Below are positions 27,250 to 36,425 of a stretch of DNA of 64,000 bases, one piece after another. Both the position numbers and the translations under genes were made by a program. Origin of the DNA: a bacterium (GTDB taxonomy: Bacteria > Actinomycetota > Thermoleophilia > Solirubrobacterales > Solirubrobacteraceae). The notes beneath the pieces were generated by a model. That model was not told the origin of the DNA. It was given only the letters and a program-made list of their open reading frames with translations, and ran no database searches. The stretch covers positions 1 to 64,000 of the forward strand of contig JAJPKQ010000022.1 in assembly GCA_021323635.1 (NCBI GenBank), written 5' to 3'. Each line of letters starts with the position of its first letter. Position 1 is the stretch's first letter.

Positions 27250-28274
27250 GGATCTTCCCGCAGCGCAAGGGCGATCGAGGCGCCGGGGCCTCCGCCGAGC
27301 AGGCGGGCGCCCCCGCGCAGGCGCCCGCAAGGGCATGCCCGACCTGCAAGGCGCCGATGGCCGCAGACCAGGACTGGTGCGTGCAGTGCGGCACGAACCC
27401 CTCGCGAAGCATGCGCGTGCGCGCCTCCTGGTACTCCGCAGGGGCGCTCACAGGGCTGAGCGCACTGCTGGCAAGCGGCGCTGCAGCGGCGGGCGTGGCG
27501 GCGCTCACGCAGGGCTCCGCCAAGGAAGGGCCGCACAGCGAGCTTGCCCTCCAGCGCCCGACGAGCACGCCCGTCGCTCCGCCGCCGAGCACGCCCCCGG
27601 CCACCTCCAAGCCGGTCAACCCGGGCAAGCCCGAAACGCTCAAGCTGCCGCGTCGGGCGGGCACGGGGGTGCCGCTGACCAGCACCCAGACGAGCAGCGC
27701 TGAATCGAGCTCCCGCGCCGAAAGCGCCGCAAGCAGCCAGACGAGCACCACCACGAGCGAAGCGAGCGAAGCGAGCGGCTCGACCGGCGCGACTGCGGGC
27801 TCCGAAGCGATCGAACTGCAGGGCTCTGAGCTCTCCAACTACGACCCCCGCGGCAGCTACCCCGCAAGCGCCCTCAACAACCCCAGGAAGGCCTACGAAG
27901 AAGCCGAAAGCGTGCTCTGGCAGGTGACGGTCGAGCCGGGCGGCTCGCGCAAGGTCGGCGTCGGGCTGTTGGTTGACCTCAAGCAGGCGATCAGCATCGG
28001 TGCGGTGGAAGTGCGCACGCAGACGCCCGGCTTCGCGATCGAAGTGCTCGGGGCCACGCAGCCGCCGCTGCCGAGCAAGCGCACGAGCAATCGCTGGCTG
28101 AGGCTCGGCGGCACAAAGGCGATCAAGGCGACCGAGACCTTCCACATCCACCAGCAGCGGCAGCTTCGCTACCTGCTGCTGTGGGTCAAGAGCGTTCCCG
28201 CCGCGCTTGCCGGCAGCACAGCTGAGCCGGGGCATCTGAAGCTCGAAGAAGTGGCGGTCTTCCCGGCCGCCTGA
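27246..28274 (+). CDS. Zinc-ribbon / TM / Ser-Thr-rich linker / discoidin-like protein
   Basis: CPTCKAPMAADQDWCVQCG ribbon, TM, low-complexity SEASEASGS linker, C-terminal F5/8C-like beta domain. Confidence 0.6.
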   Translation: MRIFPQRKGDRGAGASAEQAGAPAQAPARACPTCKAPMAADQDWCVQCGTNPSRSMRVRASWYSAGALTGLSALLASGAAAAGVAALTQGSAKEGPHSELALQRPTSTPVAPPPSTPPATSKPVNPGKPETLKLPRRAGTGVPLTSTQTSSAESSSRAESAASSQTSTTTSEASEASGSTGATAGSEAIELQGSELSNYDPRGSYPASALNNPRKAYEEAESVLWQVTVEPGGSRKVGVGLLVDLKQAISIGAVEVRTQTPGFAIEVLGATQPPLPSKRTSNRWLRLGGTKAIKATETFHIHQQRQLRYLLLWVKSVPAALAGSTAEPGHLKLEEVAVFPAA

Positions 28275-28278
28275 ACGC

Positions 28279-29184
28279 TCAGGCGCCGAGCGAGCGGTCG
28301 GCGCGCGGGCGCTCGCTGCTGCGGGGGGCTCGCCAGATCTCATCCAAGAAGGCGGAGATCTCCTCGCTCAGGCGCTCCGGTCGCAGTCGCAGCTCGAGCA
28401 CCGAGGAGGCCTCGATCAGCCGCCCGTTGGGCATCTCGGAGGCAAGCATGCCGGCATCGGAGAAGGCGTGAATCGGGTCGCGGCGGTGGCCCAAGATCAG
28501 CGCGGGCGTCTCAAGCCGGCGGCGCACATCGCGATCGGGGCCGAGGCGGCCGTAGAAGAGGCCCTGCAGAACCGCCGCCGCGCAGGCGGGGTCCTCGGGG
28601 ATCGAGTCCAGCAGCAGATTGCCGTAGTGGGGCAGCAGCCGGCGCGGCAGCAGCCGGCGCGCGCGCGCGAGCGCGCTCACCGCAGGCGCCGCAAAGCGGT
28701 AGGCGACGACCAGCGGGGTGAAGGCGATCGCCGCGCCAAGCAGGGCGTTCTCGAGCACGGGCATCTCGATCACCAGACCGCGTATGCGCTCGGGGGAGCG
28801 GTAGGCGAGCTCGAGCGCGGCGTTTGCGCCCATCGAGGTGCCCATGATCGCCGCCTCGGGGATCTCGAGATGGTCGAGCAGCGCCTCCAGCTGACGGCTG
28901 CAGGAGCCGATCGTGCATAGGGAGAGGTCGCGCGCGCGACTGGAGTCGCCGTGGCCGAGGAAGTCGATCGTGATCACGCGGTTGCCGTGCGCAGCGAGGT
29001 ATTCGGCAAGCGGCCAGTCCATCTTCTGGGAGAGCAGAACGCCGTGGGCCATCACCAGCGGACGCGCCAGCGCCGGCGAGCTGGCCGCGGTACGCCCGCG
29101 CTTTCCCGACGGCGTCAGCGCTGCGGGGCCGCCTCCGAAGTCGCGGTAGGCGATCTCCCATCCGTGGTACTCGAAGGCTCCCAT
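28279..29184 (-). CDS. Alpha/beta hydrolase
   Basis: VMAHGVLLSQKMDW, VITIDFLGHGDSSRARD, IMGTSMGANAALELAYRSPERI. Confidence 0.82.
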   Translation of the reverse strand: MGAFEYHGWEIAYRDFGGGPAALTPSGKRGRTAASSPALARPLVMAHGVLLSQKMDWPLAEYLAAHGNRVITIDFLGHGDSSRARDLSLCTIGSCSRQLEALLDHLEIPEAAIMGTSMGANAALELAYRSPERIRGLVIEMPVLENALLGAAIAFTPLVVAYRFAAPAVSALARARRLLPRRLLPHYGNLLLDSIPEDPACAAAVLQGLFYGRLGPDRDVRRRLETPALILGHRRDPIHAFSDAGMLASEMPNGRLIEASSVLELRLRPERLSEEISAFLDEIWRAPRSSERPRADRSLGA

Positions 29185-29271
29185 CGCGCCCTGATGCTAG
29201 CGGCGGCGCCGGAGCGCAGCGCGCAGCCGAACACGCTAGCGTTCAGGAATCGACGACCGGAAGGAGCATTG

Positions 29272-30171
29272 ATGGCAAAGCATCCACGCAACCTGGCGGG
29301 CAAGGTGATCGCGATCTCAGGCGGCGCACGCGGCATCGGGCGCGAGACCGCGGCAGCCTGCGTCCAGGCGGGCATGAAGGTTGCCATCGGCGACGTCGAC
29401 CCGCAGGCCGCTGAGCGCACCGCGCAGGAACTGGGCGGCGGTACGCTCGCGCTCGAGCTGGACGTCACCAAGCCCGCCTCCTTCCGCGCCTTCCTCGACA
29501 GCGTCGACGAGCGCCTGGGGTCGCTCTACGCGCTGGTCAACAACGCCGGGATCATGCCGCTCGGGCCGTTTCTGGACGAGGATGAGGCGACCGCCAGGAG
29601 GATCCTCGACATCAACGTCCACGGGGTCATCAACGGCATGAAGGCGGCGCTGCCGGGGATGATCGCGCGCCGCTCCGGGCACATCGTCAACGTCGCCTCC
29701 CAGGCGGGCAAGTACGGGCTGCCGGGCGGCGCCACCTACTGCGCGAGCAAGGCAGCGGTGATCAACCTGAGTCGTGCTGTGCGCAAGGAAGTGCGCGGCC
29801 AGGGCATCGAGCTGACCGTGATCAGCCCGGTTGCGGTCAACACCGAGCTCGGCCTCGGCCTCTCCGAACCGCGCCAGCGCCAGTTCCGCAAGATCGAGCC
29901 GCGGCAGGTCGCCGAGGCGATCGTCCAGGCGCTGCGCGAGCCGACCTTCGATGTGCACGTGCCAAAGGCGCTCAAGGTGAGCGAGCGCCTCAATAGCCTG
30001 CTGCCGATCGAAGCCCAGGACGTCTTTGCACGCCTGACCAAGGCAGACGCGGTGCTCTCCCAGATCGACCGCGGGGCGCGCGCCGAGTACGAGCTGCGTG
30101 CCGCCCGCTCAGAGCCGGGGCTGGAGGCGCCGCCCGCTCAGCCGCGCATCAGCGAGCGCACCGGCTCTTAG
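29272..30171 (+). CDS. SDR family oxidoreductase
   Basis: RBS aaggag; LAGKVIAISGGARGIGRETA, NNAGIMPLGPF, YCASKAAVINLSRAVRKE. Confidence 0.9.
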   Translation: MAKHPRNLAGKVIAISGGARGIGRETAAACVQAGMKVAIGDVDPQAAERTAQELGGGTLALELDVTKPASFRAFLDSVDERLGSLYALVNNAGIMPLGPFLDEDEATARRILDINVHGVINGMKAALPGMIARRSGHIVNVASQAGKYGLPGGATYCASKAAVINLSRAVRKEVRGQGIELTVISPVAVNTELGLGLSEPRQRQFRKIEPRQVAEAIVQALREPTFDVHVPKALKVSERLNSLLPIEAQDVFARLTKADAVLSQIDRGARAEYELRAARSEPGLEAPPAQPRISERTGS

Positions 30172-30662
30172 CGCCGCGGCGGCGCAAGCTGAGCTGCCGC
30201 GGCGCTTCTGCCGGTCAGGTAGAGGACGGTCGCATAGCAGCCGACCGCGCCCAGCGCCAACAGCGCCATGATCAGCGAGTTGACGTTGTGGCCGTAGTCG
30301 AGGAAGCTCGCGCCGTTGAAGCCCGCGGCGACCACAAGCAGGGCGGCAAGAGCCGACCAGGCGACCGTGGCGCGCTGCCCGCTGCGCGCGCAGACGGCCA
30401 CCACGTGCAGCGAGAAGAGCCCGATCAGCAGCCCGAGCAGCACGTGCGCGACAAGCGCGCCGGCGCCGTGGCCGATCGCCCAGCCGACGCTTTCGATCGA
30501 CCCGCCGACGTAGTCGGAGGCCCGCGCCCCGGGGTGATGCGCGGGGATCGTGACGAAGAGGTTGACCACCATCCCGAGCGCCGCCTGCAGCAGCAGCAGC
30601 AGCGCCGCGGCAAGCGCAGAGGCCTGCAACCTTCTGTCGTGGCGGGTGGGCGAGGCGTCCAC
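30168..30662 (-). CDS. Hypothetical polytopic membrane protein
   Basis: Four hydrophobic segments from a likely GTG start at 30662 (VDASPTRHDRRLQASALAAALLLLLQ). Confidence 0.55.
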   Translation of the reverse strand: MDASPTRHDRRLQASALAAALLLLLQAALGMVVNLFVTIPAHHPGARASDYVGGSIESVGWAIGHGAGALVAHVLLGLLIGLFSLHVVAVCARSGQRATVAWSALAALLVVAAGFNGASFLDYGHNVNSLIMALLALGAVGCYATVLYLTGRSAAAAQLAPPRR

Positions 30663-31450
30663 GAGAGCGAATTCATACAGCCACGGCGAGTGCCGCGCCC
30701 AGATGAGCTCGCCGCGCGGCCAGATGGACGAGGCGCCGTGAGTCGCAGACCGCCGCCGAGCGCAAGAGCAGCTCAATGGCAAAGCACCCTGCAAGGGCGA
30801 CGTGGGAGGCAATGGCGCCGTCCGTGAAAGCGCTTGGGGATCGGTGGTGGCATCGGCGGCGGGGGCGCCTCGTGGCTCGTGTCCGAAGCGGGATTCAAGT
30901 CGGCCGCGCTGCTCGTGGTCGCCAGCGCTGGCGGTAGCTCGAGCTATGTCGCGCAGGGCACGCTCGCCATAGCTGCGACAACCAAGGGCGCACGCGTGAC
31001 CATCGAATCCGAAAGCGCCACATCGATAGCTTCGACGACCTCATCCCCAACCACGACCGCGAGCTCATCGACCATCACCTCCAGCTCCCCCACCGCCGCC
31101 ATGTCGACCTCCGCCACCACTTCGACCGCCGTCTCAGCCTTCACCACGACGGGGTCATCGAGCGTGCTGTCCACCGCATCCCCTGGATCGCTCGGATCAG
31201 CCACACGGACGGCCGTGGGCGACCTGTGCGAGTCCCGCAGCCGCTGGCGAGAGGGCCGTCTTCTCCCGCGCCTTGTTGCGAGCGTCAGTCGTGGGGCCGC
31301 GGCGAGGGTCGCGGTCGTGTCCGCTTGGCGGGGCGCAGCTCCCGCCGGCATGCGCTTGGGGCATGGCGCCACAGCGTGCTTGTGAGCGCCGGTGACGACG
31401 CCGCTCGCCGTCGGCGCCGCACTCCTTGCGCCTCACGATCCCGCGCCGAG

Positions 31451-32338
31451 TCAGCGCCCGCGCCGGTCAGAGAGCCACTCGGCGATCCGCGCGCCGATCT
31501 CCTCGCCGCGGTCCTCCTGCAGGAAGTGCCCGGCGCCTGCGATCGGCAGTGGCGGCTCCAGGCCGAGCGCCTGCGCGAACGCCGCGCCGGTCCTCGCCGG
31601 CAGCACCGGGTCCGCGTCGGCCCAGAGCATCAGCTTCGGGCGGGAGTCCACGCGCAGCGCATCGAGCACAGCCCGCCCCGCAGCTGCGCCTGGCGCATCC
31701 TCGCTGAGGGGGATGAGCAGCGGCAGGGCGCGCGCGCCGGCCTTCGCGGCGGGGCTGGGAAAGGGCGCCTCGTAGGCGGCGACCACCTCGGCCGGCGGCT
31801 CGCTTGCGCAGCCGCGCGCGACCAGCAGCCCGATCGGCAGGTCCTCGGTGCGCGCGACGAAGTCGCGAAAGGCAAGCCACGCCTCTGACATCCGCTGGCG
31901 GCCGGTGAAGAGGCCGGTGTCCATGATCACGATGCGCGCGAAGCGCTCGGCGTGCTCGACGGCGACGCGCAACCCGATCGGACCGCCCCAGTCGTGGACG
32001 ACGATCGTCGCGCCCTGCAACTCCAGCGCCTCGACAAGCGCGCCGAGGCTCGCGCAGAGGCGATCGTAGGTGTAGAAGGAGATGTCGGTGGGCTTGTCGG
32101 AGCCGCCGAAGCCGATCAGGTCCGGCGCGATGCAGCGGTATCCGGCCGCCCGCAGGGGAGGGATCACCTTGCGCCAGAGGTAGGACCAGGTCGGCTCCCC
32201 GTGCACGAGCAGCACCGGCTCCCCGTCGCCCTCATCGACGAAGAGCTGGCGCAGGCCGCCGATCTCGAGGCTGCGCCTCGTGAGGTCGTAGCCGGGCAGC
32301 CCTTCCAGGCGCTCGGGGTCGACGCGCACGAGCTCCAT
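31451..32338 (-). CDS. Haloalkane dehalogenase-like alpha/beta hydrolase
   Basis: VLLVHGEPTWSYLWRKVIPPL, CIAPDLIGFGGSDKP, VVHDWGGPIGLRVA nucleophile elbow, late GAGHFLQED. Confidence 0.8.
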   Translation of the reverse strand: MELVRVDPERLEGLPGYDLTRRSLEIGGLRQLFVDEGDGEPVLLVHGEPTWSYLWRKVIPPLRAAGYRCIAPDLIGFGGSDKPTDISFYTYDRLCASLGALVEALELQGATIVVHDWGGPIGLRVAVEHAERFARIVIMDTGLFTGRQRMSEAWLAFRDFVARTEDLPIGLLVARGCASEPPAEVVAAYEAPFPSPAAKAGARALPLLIPLSEDAPGAAAGRAVLDALRVDSRPKLMLWADADPVLPARTGAAFAQALGLEPPLPIAGAGHFLQEDRGEEIGARIAEWLSDRRGR

Positions 32339-32369
32339 GCGCGGAGGCTATCAGGGCGCCCGCCGCATC

Positions 32370-33365
32370 TCAGGGGCGCCTCCTGGCGGTGCCGGTCGGC
32401 GCAGGGGTCGGCCTCGTGGCGCGCTGCAGCCGGGCGCCGAGCACGCGCAGATGCTCGATCAGCTCCGGGGGCTCATGGGCTTCAAAGGGGATGCCGAGCA
32501 TCAGCAGGCGCAGCGCAAGCCAGCGGATGTCATCATCGACGATGCGCAGCCGGCAGCGCGTCTCGTCGATCTCCTCGAGCGTCGCGGCAGAGGCACCCCA
32601 GAGCCGTCCCTTGATCTCCGCCGCTGGCGCGTGCAGAGTCAGTACCGCAGCGAGGCGAGCCTGCATACCGGCCAGCGAGCGCGCCACGAACGTCGCGGCG
32701 TCGCTTGCGGGCAGCGCGCGGCGCTCGAAGCGCGCTCCTGCGGGCTTCGGGCTCGTGGCGCGATCGACCCTGAAGGTCCGCCAGTCACCGCGCGCGAGGT
32801 CCCAAGCGACCAGGTACCAGCGGCGCCCGTGGTTGACGAGCGCGTGCGGCTCGACGTCGCGCGTGCTCTGCGCGCCGTCGCGGCGGATGTAGTCAAAGCG
32901 CAGGCGCTCGCGATCGCGACATGCGGCGGCGATCTGTACGAGGTCGCGCGGCTGGACGTCAGCGCCCCCGACCGGCAGGGTCGAGATCGCGCGGTCGAGC
33001 GCGCTCACGCGTCGGCGCAGGTGTGACGGCAGAACCTGCTCGAGCTTGACGAGCGCGCGCACCGCGGTCTCCTCGATGCCCGCCAGCGCGCTGCCGGCGG
33101 CGATCCGCAGCCCGAGCGCGATCGCGGTCGCCTCCTCGTCGTCGAGCAGCAGCGGCGGCAGCGCGCTGCCGGCGCGCAGGCGGTAGCCGCCGGCGATGCC
33201 GGCGTCGGAGCGCACCGGGTAGCCGAGGCCGCGCAGACGCTCGATGTCGCGCCGCAGCGTTCGCCTGGATACGCCGAGGCGACGCGCGAGCTCCTCGCCG
33301 CGCCACTCACGACGTCCCTGCAGGAGCGAGAGCAGCTCGAGCAGCCTGCCTGCGACCTCACTCAC
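32370..33365 (-). CDS. WYL-domain transcriptional regulator (YafY family)
   Basis: HTH ELARRLGVSRRTLRRDIERLRGLGYPVRSDAGIAGGYRL; WYL region NHGRRWYLVAWDLARGDWRTFRVDR. Confidence 0.9.
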   Translation of the reverse strand: MSEVAGRLLELLSLLQGRREWRGEELARRLGVSRRTLRRDIERLRGLGYPVRSDAGIAGGYRLRAGSALPPLLLDDEEATAIALGLRIAAGSALAGIEETAVRALVKLEQVLPSHLRRRVSALDRAISTLPVGGADVQPRDLVQIAAACRDRERLRFDYIRRDGAQSTRDVEPHALVNHGRRWYLVAWDLARGDWRTFRVDRATSPKPAGARFERRALPASDAATFVARSLAGMQARLAAVLTLHAPAAEIKGRLWGASAATLEEIDETRCRLRIVDDDIRWLALRLLMLGIPFEAHEPPELIEHLRVLGARLQRATRPTPAPTGTARRRP

Positions 33366-33461
33366 CGGAGCTCCATGATCTGAGCATTGCGGCCAGATAT
33401 TGACCTAATTGCTCCTTAGCCTGCTGCGCGACGAAGTCAACGATGAGCGAAAGGAGCAGCA

Positions 33462-34358
33462 GTGCCAGAACGAGATGAATACATGCCCGGGGTGCCCTGC
33501 TGGGCGGACTTGGCCCACGCCGACGCCGATGCGGCCGCAGCCTTCTACGAAGGGCTCTTCGGCTGGGAGACGCAGAACGTGATACCGCCGGAGATCCCCG
33601 CCAAGTACCTGATCGCACGCCTGCGCGGCGGCACCGTCGCCGGGATCGGCACGCCGGCACCGGACGGGCTGCCGGCGGGCACCTGGTGCACATACATCCG
33701 CGTGGAGAGCGCCGATGAGGCGGCCGAGCGGGCGCACGCGGCGGGCGGCGCCGTCCTCGTCGCAGCGAAGGACGTCTTCGACGCCGGTCGCAGCGCGATC
33801 CTCGCCGATCCCGAGGGGGCGGCGTTTGCGGTCTGGGAGCCACGAGCCCAACGGGGCGCGCAGATCGTCAACGAGCACGGTGCGGTGAACTTCAACACCC
33901 TTGCGACGCGCGACGTCGAGCGCGCTGCCGCCTTCTACGGCGCCATTTTCGGCTGGGAGCTCAAGAGCTTTGGGCCGGGCGCGGAGATGTGGACGCTACC
34001 CGGCTATGGCGATGAGCTCGAGCGGGACAATCCCGGGCTGCGCAAGATGACAGCCGAGTACGGCGTGCCCGGATTCGAGGATGTCGTCGCGCAGGTTCGC
34101 CTGATCCCCGAGGAGCAGGTCGCGGCGCCGGCCGGCTGGAGCGTGACCTTCGCAGTCGACGACGCCGACGCGGCGGCAGAGCGCGCGCAGTCCCTCGGCG
34201 GGAGGGTCATCGCGCCTCCATTCGACGCTCCCTGGGTGCGCCTGACCGTGCTCGAAGACCCGCAGGGGGCGGAATTCCTGGCAAGCCACTTCAGGCCGCC
34301 CGCGGGCGTCGGCGAGCCCGCAGGCGGGAGCGCGGTCGGGGCGGGCGGCGACGACTGA
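33462..34358 (+). CDS. VOC family protein, two glyoxalase-like domains
   Basis: PGVPCWADLAHADADAAAAFYEGLFGWE and FNTLATRDVERAAAFYGAIFGWELKSF. Confidence 0.88.
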   Translation: MPERDEYMPGVPCWADLAHADADAAAAFYEGLFGWETQNVIPPEIPAKYLIARLRGGTVAGIGTPAPDGLPAGTWCTYIRVESADEAAERAHAAGGAVLVAAKDVFDAGRSAILADPEGAAFAVWEPRAQRGAQIVNEHGAVNFNTLATRDVERAAAFYGAIFGWELKSFGPGAEMWTLPGYGDELERDNPGLRKMTAEYGVPGFEDVVAQVRLIPEEQVAAPAGWSVTFAVDDADAAAERAQSLGGRVIAPPFDAPWVRLTVLEDPQGAEFLASHFRPPAGVGEPAGGSAVGAGGDD

Positions 34359-34385
34359 GCCCAACGCGGGTCGAGGCGCAACGCT

Positions 34386-34428
34386 GACCCTGCGCGGGCT
34401 CGCCTCTTCAGAGCACCCGCGCAGGGTC
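34386..34428. other. Long perfect inverted repeat (13-bp arms, 17-nt loop)
   Basis: GACCCTGCGCGGG - CTCGCCTCTTCAGAGCA - CCCGCGCAGGGTC between VOC and PspC-kinase genes. Confidence 0.8.
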
Positions 34429-34460
34429 GCCCGGACCGCCGGCGCTGTCATCATTGGGAC

Positions 34461-35696
34461 ATGACGTCGCCAGCTGCCCGGCGCGGCGCGAGGCCCCTGC
34501 GCCGCGTCCCTGACCGCGCGGTCCTTGGCGGCGTCTGCGCGGGGATCGCCGAGCGCTTCGACTTAAGCCCGCTTGCCGCTCGCTTTCTGGTGATGGTCAC
34601 GCTTGCCGCGAGCGGCGTCGGCGTGGCCGGCTACGCTCTCGCCTGGGCGCTGATGCCGAGCGCCGAGAGCGAGGGTGAGGCGCACGCTTCGGGCCGCGAT
34701 TTGGCTGCAGCAGCTGCGCTGATCACGGCGCTGATCGCGATGATGGTGTTCATCGGCGTCGGCGCCCTGCCGATCGGCGACTGGTTCATGTGGTCGATCC
34801 CAATCGGGCTGATCGCGATGGCAACGATCTGGCGGCGCGAGCTCGGCCTCTATCGGCCGGCAGGCATGGAGCGCACAGCCGCGCAAGGCAGCGCCGGCGC
34901 GCGTGCACGCCTGCTCGAGCGACTGCGGGCGCTGATCGCGCTGCTCCTCGCCGGAGCGATCGCGGTATCGCTGCTGCACGGCTTCGGCGTGCAGCGCAAC
35001 CTTGGCCGTGCGCTTGACAGTGCGCTGATCATCGGCTCGGTGCTTGCGCTCGTGGTCGCGCCGCGCGTGATCGCGCTCGGGCGCAGCCTTGCCGCCGAAC
35101 GCGCGGTAAGGATCCGCGAGCAGGAGCGAGCCGAGCTGGCAGCGCACCTGCACGACTCGGTGCTCCAGACGCTCGCGCTGATCCAGCGGCGGGCTCCCGA
35201 CGCCCGCGAGGTCGCAGCGCTCGCACGTCGCCAGGAGCGCGAGCTGCGTCACTGGCTCTACGGCGGCCCACCGAGCGCTGCCGGCGGCTCGGCCGAGGAT
35301 GCGCTCCGCGCAGCGGCCGAGGAGGTGGAGCAGCGCCATCGCGTCCCGATCGAGGTCGTGATCGTGGGCCAGAGGCCGTTGGACGCGAAGGCTGAGGTGC
35401 TGGTGGCAGCCGCGCGCGAGGCGATGACCAACGCGGCAAAGTTCTCCGCCGGCGCACGGATCGACCTCTTTGCCGAGCTCTCGCCCGAGGGCATGGAGGT
35501 GTTCGTGCGCGATCGCGGTCCCGGCTTCGATCCCTCCCTGATCGCGCCCGATCGCCGCGGCGTGCGCGAGTCGATCCTCGCCCGCATGCAGCGCAACGAG
35601 GGCGAGGCTTTGATCCGCAGCGCACCCGGAGCCGGGACGGAGGTCGAGCTGAGAATCCCGGCCGCGCCCGCAGGTGCGAGGTCGGCCGTCCGATGA
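34461..35696 (+). CDS. PspC-domain sensor histidine kinase
   Basis: RRVPDRAVLGGVCAGIAERFDLSPLAARF (PspC), AHLHDSVLQTLALIQRRA (HisKA_3), AAREAMTNAAKFS / DRGPGFDPS ATPase boxes. Confidence 0.88.
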   Translation: MTSPAARRGARPLRRVPDRAVLGGVCAGIAERFDLSPLAARFLVMVTLAASGVGVAGYALAWALMPSAESEGEAHASGRDLAAAAALITALIAMMVFIGVGALPIGDWFMWSIPIGLIAMATIWRRELGLYRPAGMERTAAQGSAGARARLLERLRALIALLLAGAIAVSLLHGFGVQRNLGRALDSALIIGSVLALVVAPRVIALGRSLAAERAVRIREQERAELAAHLHDSVLQTLALIQRRAPDAREVAALARRQERELRHWLYGGPPSAAGGSAEDALRAAAEEVEQRHRVPIEVVIVGQRPLDAKAEVLVAAAREAMTNAAKFSAGARIDLFAELSPEGMEVFVRDRGPGFDPSLIAPDRRGVRESILARMQRNEGEALIRSAPGAGTEVELRIPAAPAGARSAVR

Positions 35697-36346
35697 GCGC
35701 GTGCGTGCGGGTCGTGATCGTTGACGATCACGACCTCTTTCGCGCGGGCGTCCGCGCCGAGATAAAGGATCGCGTCGACGTCGTCGCGGAGGCGCGCAGC
35801 GTCGAGGAGGCGATCGCCGAGATCGCGGCGCAGCGCCCGGATGTCGTCTTGCTCGATGTCCACATGCCCGGCGGCGGCGGGGCTGAGGTGATCGCTGCGA
35901 CACTTGCCGAGAACCCGCAGGTGCGCTTTCTGGCGCTCTCGGTCTCCGACGCCGCCGAGGATGTGATCGCGCTGATCCGCGCGGGCGCGCGGGGATATGT
36001 CACCAAGTCGATCTCCGCGCAGGAGCTATCCGAAGCGATCGTCCGCGTAGCCGAGGGCGATGCGGTCTTTTCGCCGCGCCTTGCCGGCTTCGTCCTCGAC
36101 GCCTTCGCGCAGGAGGGCGCGATCGCGCAGACAGGCGAGGAGCTGCGGCGGCTGACGCCGCGCGAGCGGGAGATACTGCGTCATATCGCGCGCGGGTACA
36201 TGTACAAAGAGGTTGCGCAGCAGCTGGGGATCTCCGTCAAGACGGTGGAGGCGCACGTCTCCGCGGTCCTGCGCAAGCTGCAGCTCTCAAGTCGTCATGA
36301 GCTCAGCCGCTGGGCGCACCAGCGCAGGCTGGTGAGCTGGGACTGA
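35693..36346 (+). CDS. LuxR/NarL-family response regulator
   Basis: VVIVDDHDLFRAGVRAEI, DVVLLDVHMPGGGG, LTPREREILRHIARGYMYKEVAQQLGISVKTVEAHVSAVLRKL. Confidence 0.93.
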   Translation: MSACVRVVIVDDHDLFRAGVRAEIKDRVDVVAEARSVEEAIAEIAAQRPDVVLLDVHMPGGGGAEVIAATLAENPQVRFLALSVSDAAEDVIALIRAGARGYVTKSISAQELSEAIVRVAEGDAVFSPRLAGFVLDAFAQEGAIAQTGEELRRLTPREREILRHIARGYMYKEVAQQLGISVKTVEAHVSAVLRKLQLSSRHELSRWAHQRRLVSWD

Positions 36347-36425
36347 GGCTGGTCTCCTCCAAGCGCGCACGCTCAGCGCCCTTAGGGGACATTCCCAGTT
36401 GGCCTGGATGGGGAGCGCGGGCACA

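Noticed and set aside
27761-27784. Short tandem agcgaagcg repeats
   Set aside because: Encodes the SEAS low-complexity linker; not a CRISPR or independent repeat element.
28646-28680. Two copies of ggcagcagccggcgc
   Set aside because: Local duplication inside the hydrolase ORF, in frame, no sign of a mobile element.
30834-31385. 183-aa Gly/Ser/Thr-rich ORF as a candidate secreted protein
   Set aside because: No start context, low complexity, and competing frames of similar quality; kept only as an unresolved-region finding.
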